Shown here piece by piece: positions 1 through 11,514 of a DNA stretch of 64,000 nucleotides. The DNA comes from Cellulosimicrobium cellulans (lineage in GTDB: Bacteria > Actinomycetota > Actinomycetes > Actinomycetales > Cellulomonadaceae), in NCBI RefSeq assembly GCF_024124905.1, contig NZ_JAMXST010000002.1, positions 372,001 to 436,000 on the forward strand, written 5' to 3'. The notes below the pieces were generated by a model, which worked only from the letters and a program-made list of their open reading frames with translations, did not search any database and was not told the DNA's origin. How positions within the stretch are numbered: the first letter of the stretch is position 1; each line of letters opens with the position of its first letter. The position numbers and the translations under genes are program-made.

Positions 1-483
1 GCGATCAACCCCGGCAACTCCGGAGGCCCGCTCGTCAACGGACGCGGCGAGGTCGTGGGCATCAACTCCGCCATCGCGCAGCCGCCGGGCAGCGCCTCGG
101 CGACGGGGAGCATCGGTCTCGGCTTCGCCATCCCGTCCAACCAGGCGCGCCGGACCGCGGAGCAGCTCATCGCCGACGGCGTCGCGACCTACCCCGTGAT
201 CGGCGTGCTGCTCGACCAGCGGTACCAGGGCGAGGGCGTCCAGGTGTCGACCGACTCGCAGTCCGGGACGCCCGCGGTCACGCCCGACGGCCCGGCCGAC
301 GCCGCCGGGATCCGGCCCGGAGACGTGATCCTCTCGATCGACGGCCGGCCCGTCACCGAGTCGGACGAGCTCATCGTCGCGATCCGGGCGAAGGCCCCGG
401 GAGACGCCGTGACGCTGCGGGTCCGCACGGGGGACCAGGAGCGCGACGTCCGCGTCGTCCTCGACGAGGCCACGAGCGAGTAG
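1..483 (+). CDS. HtrA/DegP-type serine protease with PDZ domain, 3' part
   Basis: This is the C-terminal 160 residues of a trypsin-like envelope protease; the 5' end lies outside the window. The visible protein opens with the catalytic-serine motif GNSGGPL (serine at visible residue 7), followed by the end of the protease barrel. From about residue 60 there is a PDZ domain that includes GIRPGDVILSIDG. Family members degrade or chaperone misfolded extracytoplasmic proteins. The stop codon TAG is also the first half of a likely -10 hexamer for the next gene. Identification of the family is secure; the exact paralogue cannot be named from a fragment. Confidence 0.9.
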   Translation, partial: AINPGNSGGPLVNGRGEVVGINSAIAQPPGSASATGSIGLGFAIPSNQARRTAEQLIADGVATYPVIGVLLDQRYQGEGVQVSTDSQSGTPAVTPDGPADAAGIRPGDVILSIDGRPVTESDELIVAIRAKAPGDAVTLRVRTGDQERDVRVVLDEATSE

Positions 484-486
484 TCT
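481..486 (+). promoter_or_regulatory. Putative -10 element (TAGTCT) for leaderless tatB
   Basis: TAGTCT lies six bases before the GTG start of tatB and uses the upstream gene's TAG stop codon as its first half. The spacing fits a transcript that begins at the start codon. Confidence 0.45.
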
Positions 487-492
487 GTCGGC

Positions 493-2563
<2,071 letters not shown>

Positions 2564-2573
2564 GGTTCGGGGC

Positions 2574-3725
2574 GTGACGCTGCCTCCCTCCGCCGCTCCC
2601 AGCGCCGTCCGGCGCACGAGGGAACGCGTGGAGGCGCTCGTCGAGTGGTGGAAGGACAGCCGTCCCGGGCGCGCGACCTACCGCTACCTGTACGCACGCG
2701 GTGCCCTGCTGTGCGGCGGCATCGCCTACTCGGCCCTGTTCTCCCTCTTCGCCGCGCTGACCATCGGCTACACCGTCTTCATGCAGGTCCTCGGCGGGAG
2801 CCAAGAGCTCATGGACGCCGTGTTCGGCGAGATCAACGAGCTCGTCCCCGGCCTCATCGCGGTCGACGGGGAGAAAGGCGTGATCGACCCGGACGACCTC
2901 CTCCTCCCGCCCGGCCTCAGCGTCACGAGCATCGTCGCCGGGGTCGTGCTGCTCTTCTCGGTCGTCTCCTTCTTGTACCACCTGCGCGGCGCCGTCCGGA
3001 CGATGTTCGGCGTCAGCGACATCGGGCAGAGCCCCCTCCTCGCCCGCGCACGCGCCCTCCTCGGCTTCTTCCTCCTGGCGCTGAGCATGCTCGTCTCCGC
3101 CGTCGCGAGCATCGCCGTCTCCTCGATCGGCTACCAGCTCCTGGAGGCGCTCGGGCTCTCCGGAGGGCCCGCGATCCTCGTCACCGGCGCCGGGCTCGTG
3201 GTGAGCGTCCTGCTCGACGCGCTCGTCGTCGTCGTGGTGGTCACGCTGCTGGCCGGCGTCCACGTGCGCCGCCGCGACCTCCTCGTCGGGTCGCTCACCG
3301 CCGCCGTCGCGTTCGGCGTCCTGCGCTACCTCGGGTCGTCGTTCGTCGCGGGCAGCGCGAGCAGGAACGCGCTCCTCGCGTCGTTCGCCGTCCTCGTGAC
3401 GCTCCTCATCCTGGTCAACTTCACCGCGCGCATCCTCCTCGCGGTGTGCGCCTGGATGGCGAACCCGCCCCGCCCGCCCGACCCGGAGCCCGACGGCCCC
3501 CGGCACGCCCGCGAGGGTCGCCCGGAGCTCCCCGTCGTCGACGGCACCCCCACGACCGACGCCCGGCACGCGCGCGTCGCCCGGCACGCGGCGTCCGCGG
3601 ACGTCGGGGTCTCCGTCGTGGCCGTGTCGACGGAGGAGCGTCTCCGCGCCGGGCAAGGGTCCGGCCGACCCTGGAGCCCGATCGTCCGCGGTGTACGCCG
3701 CGCTCGCCTCCCGCGCGGCGCGTAG
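2574..3725 (+). CDS. YihY/BrkB family inner-membrane protein
   Basis: The 383-residue protein has about six membrane segments spread over residues 35-300, with GIAYSALFSLFAALTIGYTV in the first one, as in YihY/virulence factor BrkB proteins. The last 80 residues are hydrophilic and variable. The function of the family is not established; it was once miscalled ribonuclease BN. The GTG at 2574 is preferred over an upstream ATG (2538) because the upstream codons overlap the previous gene and a -10-like TAGGGT sits seven bases before the GTG. The family call is firm; the cellular role is unknown. Confidence 0.85.
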   Translation: MTLPPSAAPSAVRRTRERVEALVEWWKDSRPGRATYRYLYARGALLCGGIAYSALFSLFAALTIGYTVFMQVLGGSQELMDAVFGEINELVPGLIAVDGEKGVIDPDDLLLPPGLSVTSIVAGVVLLFSVVSFLYHLRGAVRTMFGVSDIGQSPLLARARALLGFFLLALSMLVSAVASIAVSSIGYQLLEALGLSGGPAILVTGAGLVVSVLLDALVVVVVVTLLAGVHVRRRDLLVGSLTAAVAFGVLRYLGSSFVAGSASRNALLASFAVLVTLLILVNFTARILLAVCAWMANPPRPPDPEPDGPRHAREGRPELPVVDGTPTTDARHARVARHAASADVGVSVVAVSTEERLRAGQGSGRPWSPIVRGVRRARLPRGA

Positions 3726-4038
3726 CGGTCGGCGTCTGCGCCGGGTACGCGGTCAGGGTTTCGTGCCTGCGGGGTCGGGTCCGCGGTGGCGGGCGGTTCC
3801 TGGTCGAGATGCGAGTAGTGGCCCCTGCGGGCCTCGTTCTCGGGGCGATTTCTCGCTTCTCGTCAGCACGCGTGCGGCTCGTGGTGGCGCGTGGCGTCGT
3901 CGGCCGTGGGGCGGGCCGAGTGCGACGGGTCGACGTGTCGGCGGGTCAGGGATCTGGCCTGGGTCTGGAGGCTCGGGGGAGCGCTGACAGGTGCGGGCAC
4001 GGCTCGACCACGCGGACCGCGAAGCCCGTGCGGACGAC
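3726..4038. other. Gene-free convergent intergenic region with possible decayed element
   Basis: No convincing coding region is seen in this stretch between the BrkB-like gene and the sdhB end. At about 3955-3992 it carries the blocks GCCTGGGTCTG, GGAGCGC and CTGAC in the same order as the minus-strand reading of the structured element at 58380-58437. It also shares the 18-mer at 3772-3789 with 58003-58020. A degraded, shortened copy of that element is possible but weakly supported. Confidence 0.3.
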
Positions 4039-4071
4039 GCAGGGCGCCGACCGTGGCGGTCGGCGCCCTGC
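4039..4071. terminator. Perfect 15-bp hairpin terminator, bidirectional
   Basis: The arms 4039-4053 and 4057-4071 are perfectly complementary around a TGG loop. The hairpin sits 20 bases beyond the sdhB stop (minus strand) in a convergent gap, so it probably ends the sdh transcript and could also stop transcription from the plus side. Confidence 0.75.
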
Positions 4072-4090
4072 GTGCGGGACGTGCGGGGGA

Positions 4091-4858
4091 TCAGAAGGCG
4101 CGCGTGATCATCGCGCGCTTGACCTCCTGGATCGCCTTCGTGACCTCGATGCCGCGGGGGCAGGCCTCGGTGCAGTTGAAGGTCGTGCGGCAGCGCCACA
4201 CGCCCTCCTTGTCGTTGAGGATCTCGAGGCGCTGCGTGGCGCCCTCGTCGCGGCTGTCGAAGATGAACCGGTGCGCGTTGACGATCGCGGCGGGGCCGAA
4301 GTACTGGCCGTCGGTCCAGAACACCGGGCACGACGACGTGCACGCCGCGCACAGGATGCACTTGGTGGTGTCGTCGAAGCGCTCGCGCTGCTCCGCGGAC
4401 TGGAGGCGCTCCTTGCTGGGCTCGTTCCCGGACGTGATGAGGAACGGCATGATCTCGCGGTAGGACGCGAAGAACGGCTCCATGTCCACGACGAGGTCCT
4501 TGACCACGGGCAGGCCCTTGATGGGCTCGACCGTGATGGGCTTGTCGGGGTTGACGTCCTTGAGCAGCGTCTTGCACGCGAGACGGTTGCGGCCGTTGAT
4601 GCGCATCGCGTCGGACCCGCACACCCCGTGCGCGCACGAGCGGCGGAACGTGAGCGAGCCGTCGTGCTCCCACTTGATCTTGTGGAGCGCGTCGAGCACG
4701 CGGTCGGTGCCGTGCGCGAGGACGGTGAACTCGTCCCAGTACGCCTCCTCGCCGTGCTCCGACTCGGGGGAGTAGCGGCGGACGCGGAGCGTGACCTCGA
4801 ACGAGGGGATCTCTCCGGCCTTGGCCTCGGCGGCCGGGCTCTCGAGTGTGGCAGTCAT
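4091..4858 (-). CDS. sdhB: Succinate dehydrogenase iron-sulfur subunit
   Basis: This 255-residue subunit carries electrons from the flavoprotein to quinone. The plant-ferredoxin-type [2Fe-2S] motif SCAHGVCGSDAMRINGRNRL is near residue 80. The [4Fe-4S]/[3Fe-4S] ligands lie in CILCAACTSSCPVFW and CTEACPRGIEV toward the C terminus. The ATG at 4858 follows the sdhA stop in a TGATG one-base overlap, so it is translated with sdhA. It is the last gene of the sdhCDAB unit, followed by a strong hairpin. There are no oddities; the cofactor cysteines are all present. Confidence 0.96.
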   Translation of the reverse strand: MTATLESPAAEAKAGEIPSFEVTLRVRRYSPESEHGEEAYWDEFTVLAHGTDRVLDALHKIKWEHDGSLTFRRSCAHGVCGSDAMRINGRNRLACKTLLKDVNPDKPITVEPIKGLPVVKDLVVDMEPFFASYREIMPFLITSGNEPSKERLQSAEQRERFDDTTKCILCAACTSSCPVFWTDGQYFGPAAIVNAHRFIFDSRDEGATQRLEILNDKEGVWRCRTTFNCTEACPRGIEVTKAIQEVKRAMITRAF

Positions 4859-6690
4859 CAGTACTTCCGCTCCATGGGCTCGTACCGGGTCTGGGTGACG
4901 GGCTTGGAGCCCAGGGCGACCTTGTAGCCGTCGAACTCCTCGACGTGGTCGAAGTAGCCGGCGACGTGCCCGTCGGCGACGTCGCTGGCCGAGGTGGGAC
5001 GGCGGTACGCCATCGTGTGCAGCATGTAGTTGGCGTCGTCGCGGTCGGGGTAGTCCTCGCGGTAGTGACCGCCGCGCGACTCCTTGCGGTTGATCGCCGC
5101 GACGACGGTGACCTCGGCGATGTCGAGGAGGAACCCGAGCTCGATGGCCTCGAGCAGATCCGTGTTGAACAGCCGACCCTTGTCCTGGACCGAGACGTTC
5201 TTGTACCGCTTCTGCAGGTCGCGGATGTCCGCGAGGGCCTGGTTGAGCGACTCGCCGGTGCGGAACACCTGGGCGTTGGCGTCCATGGTCTCCTGGAGCG
5301 CCTTGCGGACGTCGGCGACGCGCTCGCCGTCGGGACGGTTGCGCATCTCCTCGAGCTGCGCGATCACGGCCGCGGCGGGGTTCTCCGGGAGCTCGGTGTA
5401 GGAGGCCGTCGCGGCGTACGCGGCGGCGGTGCGGCCCGCGCGCTTGCCGAAGACGTTGATGTCGAGCAGCGAGTTGGTCCCGAGGCGGTTCGAGCCGTGG
5501 ACGCTCACGCACGCGACCTCGCCGGCGGCGTAGAGGCCCTTGACGACGTTGTGGCTGTCGCGCAGGACCTCGGCCTCGACGTTGGTCGGGATGCCGCCCA
5601 TCGCGTAGTGCGCCGTCGGGTACACGGGCACGGGCTCGGTGTAGGGCTCGATGCCGAGGTACGTGCGGGCGAACTCGGTGATGTCGGGGAGCTTCGCGTC
5701 GATGTGCGCGGGCTCGAGGTGCGTGAGGTCGAGCAGGACGTAGTCCTTGTTCGGCCCGGCGCCGCGGCCCTCGCGGACCTCGTTCGCCATGGACCGGGCG
5801 ACGATGTCGCGCGGCGCGAGGTCCTTGATGGTGGGGGCGTAGCGCTCCATGAAGCGTTCGCCGTCCGCGTTGCGCAGGATGCCGCCCTCGCCGCGGGCGG
5901 CCTCCGACAGGAGGATGCCGAGGCCAGCCAGGCCGGTCGGGTGGAACTGGAAGAACTCCATGTCCTCGAGCGGCAGGCCGCGACGGTACGCCAGCGCCAT
6001 GCCGTCGCCCGTGAGCGTGTGCGCGTTGGACGTCGTCTTGAAGATCTTGCCCGCGCCACCGGTGGCGAAGATGATCGCCTTCGCCTGGAAGACGTGGATC
6101 TCGCCGGTCGCCAGGTCGTAGGCGACGACGCCGGTCGCGGTGACCGTCTCGCCGTCGGGGATCTCGCCCGTGGAGAGGTCGTGGTCGGTGATGAGGTCGA
6201 GCACGTAGAACTCGTTGAAGAACTCCACGTCCTGCTTGACGCACTGCTGGTAGAGCGTCTGGAGGATCATGTGGCCGGTGCGGTCCGCGGCGTAGCAGGA
6301 GCGGCGCACCGCGGCTTCGCCGTGGTTGCGGGTGTGCCCGCCGAACCGGCGCTGGTCGATGCGGCCCTCGGGCGTGCGGTTGAAGGGCAGGCCCATGCGC
6401 TCGAGGTCGAGGACCGCGTCGATGGCCTCCTTGGCCATGATCTCCGCGGCGTCCTGGTCGACGAGGTAGTCGCCGCCCTTGACCGTGTCGAACGTGTGCC
6501 ACTCCCAGTTGTCCTCCTCCACGTTCGCGAGGGCGGCGCACATGCCGCCCTGCGCGGCGCCCGTGTGCGAGCGCGTGGGGTACAGCTTGGAGATGACGGC
6601 CGTGCGGACCTTGCCGGACGACTCCAGCGCCGCGCGCATCCCGGCGCCGCCTGCGCCGACGATGACGACGTCGTACTGATGGGTTTGCAT
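4858..6690 (-). CDS. sdhA: Succinate dehydrogenase flavoprotein subunit
   Basis: The 610-residue catalytic subunit oxidises succinate to fumarate. The N-terminal Rossmann motif is [15 protein letters not shown] (residues 8-22). The covalent-FAD histidine is His42 in [13 protein letters not shown]. The substrate-binding stretch [11 protein letters not shown] and the C-terminal helical domain ([13 protein letters not shown]) are present. The length fits the SdhA family exactly. It overlaps sdhB by one base. The gap to sdhD is 67 bases and contains no obvious terminator, so one operon is likely. Confidence 0.97.
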   Translation of the reverse strand: MQTHQYDVVIVGAGGAGMRAALESSGKVRTAVISKLYPTRSHTGAAQGGMCAALANVEEDNWEWHTFDTVKGGDYLVDQDAAEIMAKEAIDAVLDLERMGLPFNRTPEGRIDQRRFGGHTRNHGEAAVRRSCYAADRTGHMILQTLYQQCVKQDVEFFNEFYVLDLITDHDLSTGEIPDGETVTATGVVAYDLATGEIHVFQAKAIIFATGGAGKIFKTTSNAHTLTGDGMALAYRRGLPLEDMEFFQFHPTGLAGLGILLSEAARGEGGILRNADGERFMERYAPTIKDLAPRDIVARSMANEVREGRGAGPNKDYVLLDLTHLEPAHIDAKLPDITEFARTYLGIEPYTEPVPVYPTAHYAMGGIPTNVEAEVLRDSHNVVKGLYAAGEVACVSVHGSNRLGTNSLLDINVFGKRAGRTAAAYAATASYTELPENPAAAVIAQLEEMRNRPDGERVADVRKALQETMDANAQVFRTGESLNQALADIRDLQKRYKNVSVQDKGRLFNTDLLEAIELGFLLDIAEVTVVAAINRKESRGGHYREDYPDRDDANYMLHTMAYRRPTSASDVADGHVAGYFDHVEEFDGYKVALGSKPVTQTRYEPMERKY

Positions 6691-6757
6691 CGGGGTCGAT
6701 GCCTCCTGGGAGAGAGCCGGGTGGAGCGAGAAGACGGGGGCGAGCTGCGGGAGGTGC

Positions 6758-7219
6758 TCAGGCCGTGCAGAACGACGCGAGCAGCTCGGCCGGAGCGTTC
6801 GCGGGGCACGGGTCGAACGTGAAGATCACGAGCGTGCCGAGGACCGTGACGATCGTGAACGCGAGGTACAGCGCGAGCTTGAGGACGAGGCGAGTGCCGT
6901 CACGCTCGGCGTAGTCGTTGATGATCGTGCGCACGCCGTTGGTGCCGTGGAACATGGCCAGCCACAGCATGAGCAGGTCCCAGATCTGCCAGAACGGCGA
7001 GGCCCACTTGCCGGCGACGAAGCCGAAGTCGATCGCGTGCACGCCCTCGCCGACCATGAGGTTGACGAAGAGGTGACCGAAGATCAGCACGATCAGCACG
7101 ACGCCGGAGGCGCGCATGAAGATCCAGCTGTACAGCTCGTAGTTGCTGCGCGTGGCCTTGCGGCGCTTGTACGGGTCGCGCGGGCTCGCGACCGCCGAGG
7201 CCGTGGTCGTGGTCGACAT
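6758..7219 (-). CDS. sdhD: Succinate dehydrogenase membrane anchor subunit
   Basis: The 153-residue protein has three predicted membrane helices (about residues 30-55, 70-95 and 115-140). It contains the conserved [20 protein letters not shown] and [14 protein letters not shown] stretches, whose histidines are candidate haem ligands in this family. The first 20 residues are a polar Thr/Ala leader. Its ATG (7219) shares one base with the sdhC stop. The C-terminal [12 protein letters not shown] segment is typical of actinobacterial anchors. It acts with SdhC to hold the haem and the quinone site. Confidence 0.9.
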   Translation of the reverse strand: MSTTTTASAVASPRDPYKRRKATRSNYELYSWIFMRASGVVLIVLIFGHLFVNLMVGEGVHAIDFGFVAGKWASPFWQIWDLLMLWLAMFHGTNGVRTIINDYAERDGTRLVLKLALYLAFTIVTVLGTLVIFTFDPCPANAPAELLASFCTA

Positions 7220-7602
7220 CAGTGCCCCCCTCCGAAGACGTTCATGAGGTGACGCGGCAGGAAGCCCGCCATCGTCACGACGAAGAGGCCGACGACGATC
7301 CAGAGCATGGTGCGCTGGTACCGCGGGCCCTTGGCCCAGAAGTCGATGAGGATGATGCGGATGCCGTTGAAGGCGTGGAAGACGATGGCCGCGACCAGTC
7401 CCGCCTCGCCCAGGCCCATGATCGGCGTCTGGTACGTCCCGATGACGGCGTTGTAGGCCTCGGGCGACACCCGGACGAGCGCCGTGTCGAGCACGTGGAC
7501 GAGCAGGAAGAAGAAGATGAGCACGCCGGTCACGCGATGCGCGACCCACGACCACATGCCTTCACGGCCGCGGTAGAGCGTGCCAGCTGGTGCACTGGGC
7601 AC
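7219..7602 (-). CDS. sdhC: Succinate dehydrogenase cytochrome b556 subunit
   Basis: This is a 127-residue, three-helix membrane protein. It has the SdhC signature GMWSWVAHRVTGVLIFFFLL near residue 15, followed by HVLDTALV. A second conserved histidine is in IVFHAFNGIRIILID. It anchors SdhAB and takes part in quinone reduction. The start is the GTG at 7602, preceded by CAGGAGGCC at a good distance. It is the first gene of the operon and its stop overlaps the sdhD start. Confidence 0.93.
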   Translation of the reverse strand: MPSAPAGTLYRGREGMWSWVAHRVTGVLIFFFLLVHVLDTALVRVSPEAYNAVIGTYQTPIMGLGEAGLVAAIVFHAFNGIRIILIDFWAKGPRYQRTMLWIVVGLFVVTMAGFLPRHLMNVFGGGH

Positions 7603-7715
7603 TTTGGGGGCCTCCTGTGGCGAGATCAGGGGGGAGATGTCAGGTTCCGGCCCTGGCCCGGAACTCCCTCAGTCCGGACCGCGGGACCGTCGTCGGCATC
7701 GGTCTCTGGGCTTCC

Positions 7716-7721
7716 ACCATA
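7716..7721 (-). promoter_or_regulatory. Candidate -10 (TATGGT) for the sdh operon
   Basis: TATGGT on the minus strand lies about 115 bases before the sdhC start. It is the best -10-like hexamer in the gap, but no good -35 partner is seen. Confidence 0.25.
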
Positions 7722-7782
7722 GTGACATCGGCGTCATGATGCGGACCGTCGGAGGCGGCGGAACGCCCCTGCGCGGGGGGTT

Positions 7783-7798
7783 TGTGACTGATCCCACA
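7783..7798. promoter_or_regulatory. CRP/GlxR-like site between sdhC and the manC-like gene
   Basis: TGTGA-CTGATC-CCACA differs at one base from the TGTGA-N6-TCACA consensus of actinobacterial CRP/GlxR regulators. It is centred about 46 bases before the likely start of the guanylyltransferase transcript and lies upstream of sdhC on the other strand. Confidence 0.4.
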
Positions 7799-7824
7799 GC
7801 CCGCGGGGGAACTGTGCGGCTCAC

Positions 7825-7830
7825 TATGCT
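7825..7830 (+). promoter_or_regulatory. Putative -10 (TATGCT) for a leaderless transcript
   Basis: TATGCT is followed by six bases and the ATG at 7837, with no ribosome-binding site in between. Confidence 0.5.
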
Positions 7831-7836
7831 GCCCTC

Positions 7837-8964
7837 ATGGCCTCCTCGTCCGCCGGGCCGATCCCCGGCTTCCACGCCGTCGTCCCGGCAGGAGGCGCGG
7901 GCACGCGGCTGTGGCCGCTCTCGCGCGCCGGCTCGCCCAAGTTCCTCCTCGACCTCACCGGCTCGGGCCGCTCGCTCCTGCAGGCGACGGTGGACCGGCT
8001 CGTCCCGCTCGCGGGAGAGCAGGGCGTCGTGCTCGTCACGGGGGACCGGCACGTCGCCGCCGCACGCACCCAGCTCCCCGGCCTGCCGGCCGAGAACGTG
8101 CTCGCGGAGCCGTCGCCCCGGGACTCGATGGCGGCCATCGGCCTCGCCGCGGCGGTGCTCGAGGCGCGGCACGGCGACGTCGTCGTCGGCTCGTTCGCCG
8201 CGGACCAGGTGATCACGGGGCGCGACTCCTTCGAGTCGTCGGTGCGCGAGGCGGTGGAGGCGGCCCGCGCGGGCTACGTGGTGACGATCGGCATCGCGGC
8301 GTCGCGGCCGTCGACGGCGTTCGGGTACGTCCACAGCGGCGCGCCGCTCGGCGTCGCGGGGGCGCCGAGCGCGCAGCACGTGCGCGGCTTCACGGAGAAG
8401 CCGGACTCCGCGACCGCGCAGCGCTACCTCGCGTCCGGCGAGTACCGGTGGAACGCCGGCATGTTCATCGTCCGGTCGTCGGTCCTCCTGGGGCACCTCG
8501 CGGACCAGCGCCCGGAGCTGCACGACGGCCTGCGCGCGATCGCCGCGGCGTGGGACGGCCCCGACCGCGACCGCGTGCTCGCGGAGCGCTGGCCCGCGCT
8601 CGAGCGGATCGCGATCGACCACGCGGTCGCCGAGCCCGTCGCGGCCGTGGGCGGCGTGGCCGTCGTCCCCGGCACGTTCGGCTGGGACGACGTGGGGGAC
8701 TTCAACTCGCTCGCCGCGCTGCTGCCCTCGGTCGACGGCGCCGGCTCGAAGGTCCTCGGTGACACGGGTCGGGTCGTCCGTCGCGAGAGCGCAGGGTCCG
8801 TGGTCGTGCCGGCGAGCGACCGGGTCGTCACGGTGCTGGGCCTCGACGACGTCGTGGTCGTCGACACCCCCGACGCGCTGCTCGTCACCACGCGTGCGCG
8901 GGCCCAGCAGGTGAAGTCGATGGTCGACACGGTGCGCGAGCTCGGGATGGACGAGCTCCTGTGA
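7837..8964 (+). CDS. manC: Mannose-1-phosphate guanylyltransferase
   Basis: The 375-residue nucleotidyltransferase makes GDP-mannose from GTP and mannose-1-phosphate for mannosylation and envelope glycans. The N-terminal signature GGAGTRLWPLSRAGSPKFLL is near residue 16. The sugar-binding motifs FTEKPD and YRWNAGMFIVRS lie in the middle. The C-terminal beta region ends with DTPDALLVTTRARAQQVK. There is no fused isomerase domain, so this is the short monofunctional type. It overlaps the following amidohydrolase gene by four bases, and its promoter is probably leaderless. Confidence 0.9.
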   Translation: MASSSAGPIPGFHAVVPAGGAGTRLWPLSRAGSPKFLLDLTGSGRSLLQATVDRLVPLAGEQGVVLVTGDRHVAAARTQLPGLPAENVLAEPSPRDSMAAIGLAAAVLEARHGDVVVGSFAADQVITGRDSFESSVREAVEAARAGYVVTIGIAASRPSTAFGYVHSGAPLGVAGAPSAQHVRGFTEKPDSATAQRYLASGEYRWNAGMFIVRSSVLLGHLADQRPELHDGLRAIAAAWDGPDRDRVLAERWPALERIAIDHAVAEPVAAVGGVAVVPGTFGWDDVGDFNSLAALLPSVDGAGSKVLGDTGRVVRRESAGSVVVPASDRVVTVLGLDDVVVVDTPDALLVTTRARAQQVKSMVDTVRELGMDELL

Positions 8965-10178
8965 CCGCCGACGTGACCCTCGCCGCCCGCATCGCCGCCG
9001 CCGCGGCCCGCCACGTGGACGAGGTCGTGGCGATCCGCCGCGACCTCCACGCCCACCCGGAGGTCTCGCGCGCCGAGACGCGGACGACGGCGCTGCTCGC
9101 CGACCGGTTGCGCGCCGCGGGGCTCGAGCCGCGGCTCCTGCCGGGCACGGGCCTCGTGTGCGACGTCGGCCCGCAGCCCGGGGACGGGGCGGCCACGGGG
9201 TCGCCCGTCCCGGGCCGCGTCGCCCTGCGGGCCGACATCGACGCGCTGCCGCTCCAGGACCGGTGCGACCTCCCGTGGGCCTCGACCGTCCCGGGCGTCG
9301 CCCACGCCTGCGGCCACGACGTGCACACCGCGGTGGTGCTGGGTGCCGGCCTCGTCCTCGCCGACCTCCACGCGCAGGGCGAGCTGCGCCGCGGCGTGCG
9401 GCTCGTCTTCCAGCCCGCGGAGGAGGTCCAGCCCGGCGGGTCGCTCGACGTCCTCGCCGCGGGCGCGATGGACGGCGTCGACGAGATCTACGCGGTGCAC
9501 TGCGACCCCAAGGTCGACGTGGGCCGCATCGGGACGCGCATCGGTCCGATCACGTCGGCGTCCGACGAGGTCTCCGTGACCATCGCCTCGCCCGGGGGAC
9601 ACACGTCGCGTCCGCACCTCACGGGTGACGTCGTCTACGCGCTGGGTCAGGTCATCACGCAGGTCCCCGCGGTGCTGGGCCGGCGGCTGGACCCGCGCTC
9701 GGGCGTGAACCTCACGTGGGGCGCCGTGCACGCGGGGTCGGCGCACAACGCGATCCCGAGCACCGGGACGGTGCGCGGCACGCTGCGCTGCCTCGACGTG
9801 CGCGCGTGGGAGTTCGCGGGTCAGGTGCTGCACGACGCGGTCGAGCAGGTCGTCGCGCCGTACGAGGTCGAGGTGACCGTGCACCACACGCGCGGCGTGC
9901 CGCCGGTGGAGAACGACGAGCGCTGCACGGGTCTGCTCGAGGCAGCCGCGCGCGACGTCCTCGGCCCGGACTCCGTGCTGCTCACGGAGCAGTCGCTCGG
10001 CGGGGAGGACTTCGCCTGGTACCTCACGAAGGTCCCCGGCGCGATGGCGCGGCTCGGCACGCGGACGCCCGGCGGGCGCAGCTACGACATCCACCAGGGC
10101 GACCTGCAGGTCGACGAGCGCGCGGTGGACGCCGGGATGCGCCTGCTCGCCCGTGTCGCCGCCGGTCAGGACGGGTGA
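8961..10178 (+). CDS. M20-family amidohydrolase
   Basis: The 405-residue metallohydrolase belongs to the M20D group (N-acyl amino acid or hippurate hydrolases). The metal and catalytic motifs are HAHPEVSRAETRT, DIDALPLQD and ACGHDVHTAVVLG (around residue 115), then EEVQPGG with the general-base glutamate. A central dimerisation domain follows, and SLGGEDFAWYL comes near the C terminus. Substrates are probably N-acylated amino acids or similar amides; the exact one cannot be told. The GTG start overlaps the guanylyltransferase stop (GTGA). Confidence 0.88.
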   Translation: MTADVTLAARIAAAAARHVDEVVAIRRDLHAHPEVSRAETRTTALLADRLRAAGLEPRLLPGTGLVCDVGPQPGDGAATGSPVPGRVALRADIDALPLQDRCDLPWASTVPGVAHACGHDVHTAVVLGAGLVLADLHAQGELRRGVRLVFQPAEEVQPGGSLDVLAAGAMDGVDEIYAVHCDPKVDVGRIGTRIGPITSASDEVSVTIASPGGHTSRPHLTGDVVYALGQVITQVPAVLGRRLDPRSGVNLTWGAVHAGSAHNAIPSTGTVRGTLRCLDVRAWEFAGQVLHDAVEQVVAPYEVEVTVHHTRGVPPVENDERCTGLLEAAARDVLGPDSVLLTEQSLGGEDFAWYLTKVPGAMARLGTRTPGGRSYDIHQGDLQVDERAVDAGMRLLARVAAGQDG

Positions 10179-10231
10179 AGCGGTCCCGACTCGTGGACAG
10201 GGGTGTGTCACGCCTCAGACGCAAAGTGACG

Positions 10232-10275
10232 CTTGCATAACGAAGCAGCGGCGTTACCGACAAGTAACGTGCAAG
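10232..10275. promoter_or_regulatory. Nested inverted repeats upstream of the nucleoside importer
   Basis: The inner repeat CGTTAC-CGACAA-GTAACG (10252-10269) is flanked by CTTGCA (10232-10237) and TGCAAG (10270-10275). The symmetry and position, about 135 bases before the lipoprotein gene, suggest an operator for a nucleoside-responsive repressor. A -10-like TATAGA lies downstream at 10304-10309. Confidence 0.4.
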
Positions 10276-10404
10276 ACCCGTCGGGCTGATTAGTGTTCGG
10301 TCCTATAGAGGCCGACGGACCGGTCCTCCCGTGCAACGGCGCTCGGGAGGGCCCAGGGGTCCTTCCCTGCGCGGCCCTGCTACGAGAACGACAGGAGCTA
10401 TCAG

Positions 10405-11499
10405 GTGAAGAGAGCGACTCAGGTCACCGCGCTCGCGGCGGTCGCCGCGCTCGCGCTGGCCGCGTGCGGCGCCGCGCCCGAGGACGACGAGACGACCGGC
10501 GGCGGCGAGAACACCGCGGGAGGCAACTCCGACTTCTCCGCGTGCATGGTGTCCGACGCCGGCGGGTTCGACGACCAGTCCTTCAACCAGTCGGGCTACG
10601 AGGGCCTCATGCAGGCCAAGGACGAGCTCGGCATCACGACCCACGAGGTCGAGTCGCAGGCGGACACGGACTACGCGCCCAACATCGACAGCCTGGTGCA
10701 GCAGGGCTGCAACCTCATCATCGGCGTCGGCTTCCTCCTCGAGGACCCGATCCAGACCGCCGCCGAGGCCAACCCCGACACGCACTTCGCGCTGATCGAC
10801 TCCTCGTTCTCCGACGCGGACTTCAACCCCGTCGAGATCGACAACGCCAAGCCGATCCTCTTCAACACCGCCGAGGCCGCGTTCCTCGCCGGGTACCTCG
10901 CGGCGGGCATGACGGAGTCCGGCACGGTCGCCACGTTCGGCGGCATCCAGATCCCGTCGGTCGCGATCTTCATGGACGGCTACGTCGACGGCGTCGCGAA
11001 GTACAACGCGGACAACGGCACCGACGTCAAGGTCCTCGGCTGGGACAAGGCGGCCCAGACGGGCACGTTCACCGGCGACTTCGACAACCAGGCCAACGGC
11101 CAGAACGTCACGCAGGGCTTCATCGACCAGGGTGCGGACATCATCATGCCCGTCGCCGGTCCGGTGGGCCTGGGCGCGGCGGCCGCGGCCGAGGGCGCGG
11201 GCGCCAAGATCATCTGGGTCGACTCGGACGGCTTCCTCACGACGGACTACGGGAGCCTCATCCTCACGTCGGTCATGAAGCAGATCGGCCCGGCCGTGTT
11301 CGACACGGTGAAGGAGTCGGCGGACGGCAACTTCACCAACGAGCCGTACGTCGGCACGCTGGAGAACGAGGGCGTCGGCCTCGCGCCGTTCCACGACTTC
11401 GAGGACGCCGTCCCGGCGGAGCTCCAGGACCAGCTCGCGCAGTACCAGGAGCAGATCATCGCGGGCGACCTCGTCATCGAGTCGCCGAACGCGCCGTGA
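10405..11499 (+). CDS. BMP-family nucleoside-binding lipoprotein of an ABC importer
   Basis: The 364-residue precursor has a lipoprotein signal peptide with lipobox LALAAC (cysteine at residue 21) and then an acidic linker. The mature domain contains the basic-membrane-protein signatures SDAGGFDDQSFNQSGYEG and GVGFLLEDPI, with a C-terminal KQIGPAVFDTVK. Members bind purine and pyrimidine nucleosides outside the cell. The GTG start is preceded by ACAGGAGCT. The ATPase and two permeases follow, and nucleoside-degrading enzymes come next, which supports the substrate class. Confidence 0.92.
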   Translation: MKRATQVTALAAVAALALAACGAAPEDDETTGGGENTAGGNSDFSACMVSDAGGFDDQSFNQSGYEGLMQAKDELGITTHEVESQADTDYAPNIDSLVQQGCNLIIGVGFLLEDPIQTAAEANPDTHFALIDSSFSDADFNPVEIDNAKPILFNTAEAAFLAGYLAAGMTESGTVATFGGIQIPSVAIFMDGYVDGVAKYNADNGTDVKVLGWDKAAQTGTFTGDFDNQANGQNVTQGFIDQGADIIMPVAGPVGLGAAAAAEGAGAKIIWVDSDGFLTTDYGSLILTSVMKQIGPAVFDTVKESADGNFTNEPYVGTLENEGVGLAPFHDFEDAVPAELQDQLAQYQEQIIAGDLVIESPNAP

Positions 11500-11514
11500 C
11501 GCGACGCTGAACCC

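Noticed and set aside
3726-4038. Relic of an HNH or 13E12-type gene in the gap before sdhB
   Set aside because: No conserved motif could be read in any frame, so no pseudogene is called.
10179-10404. Riboswitch upstream of the nucleoside-binding lipoprotein gene
   Set aside because: The symmetric elements look like DNA operators. No known purine or other riboswitch consensus was recognised.
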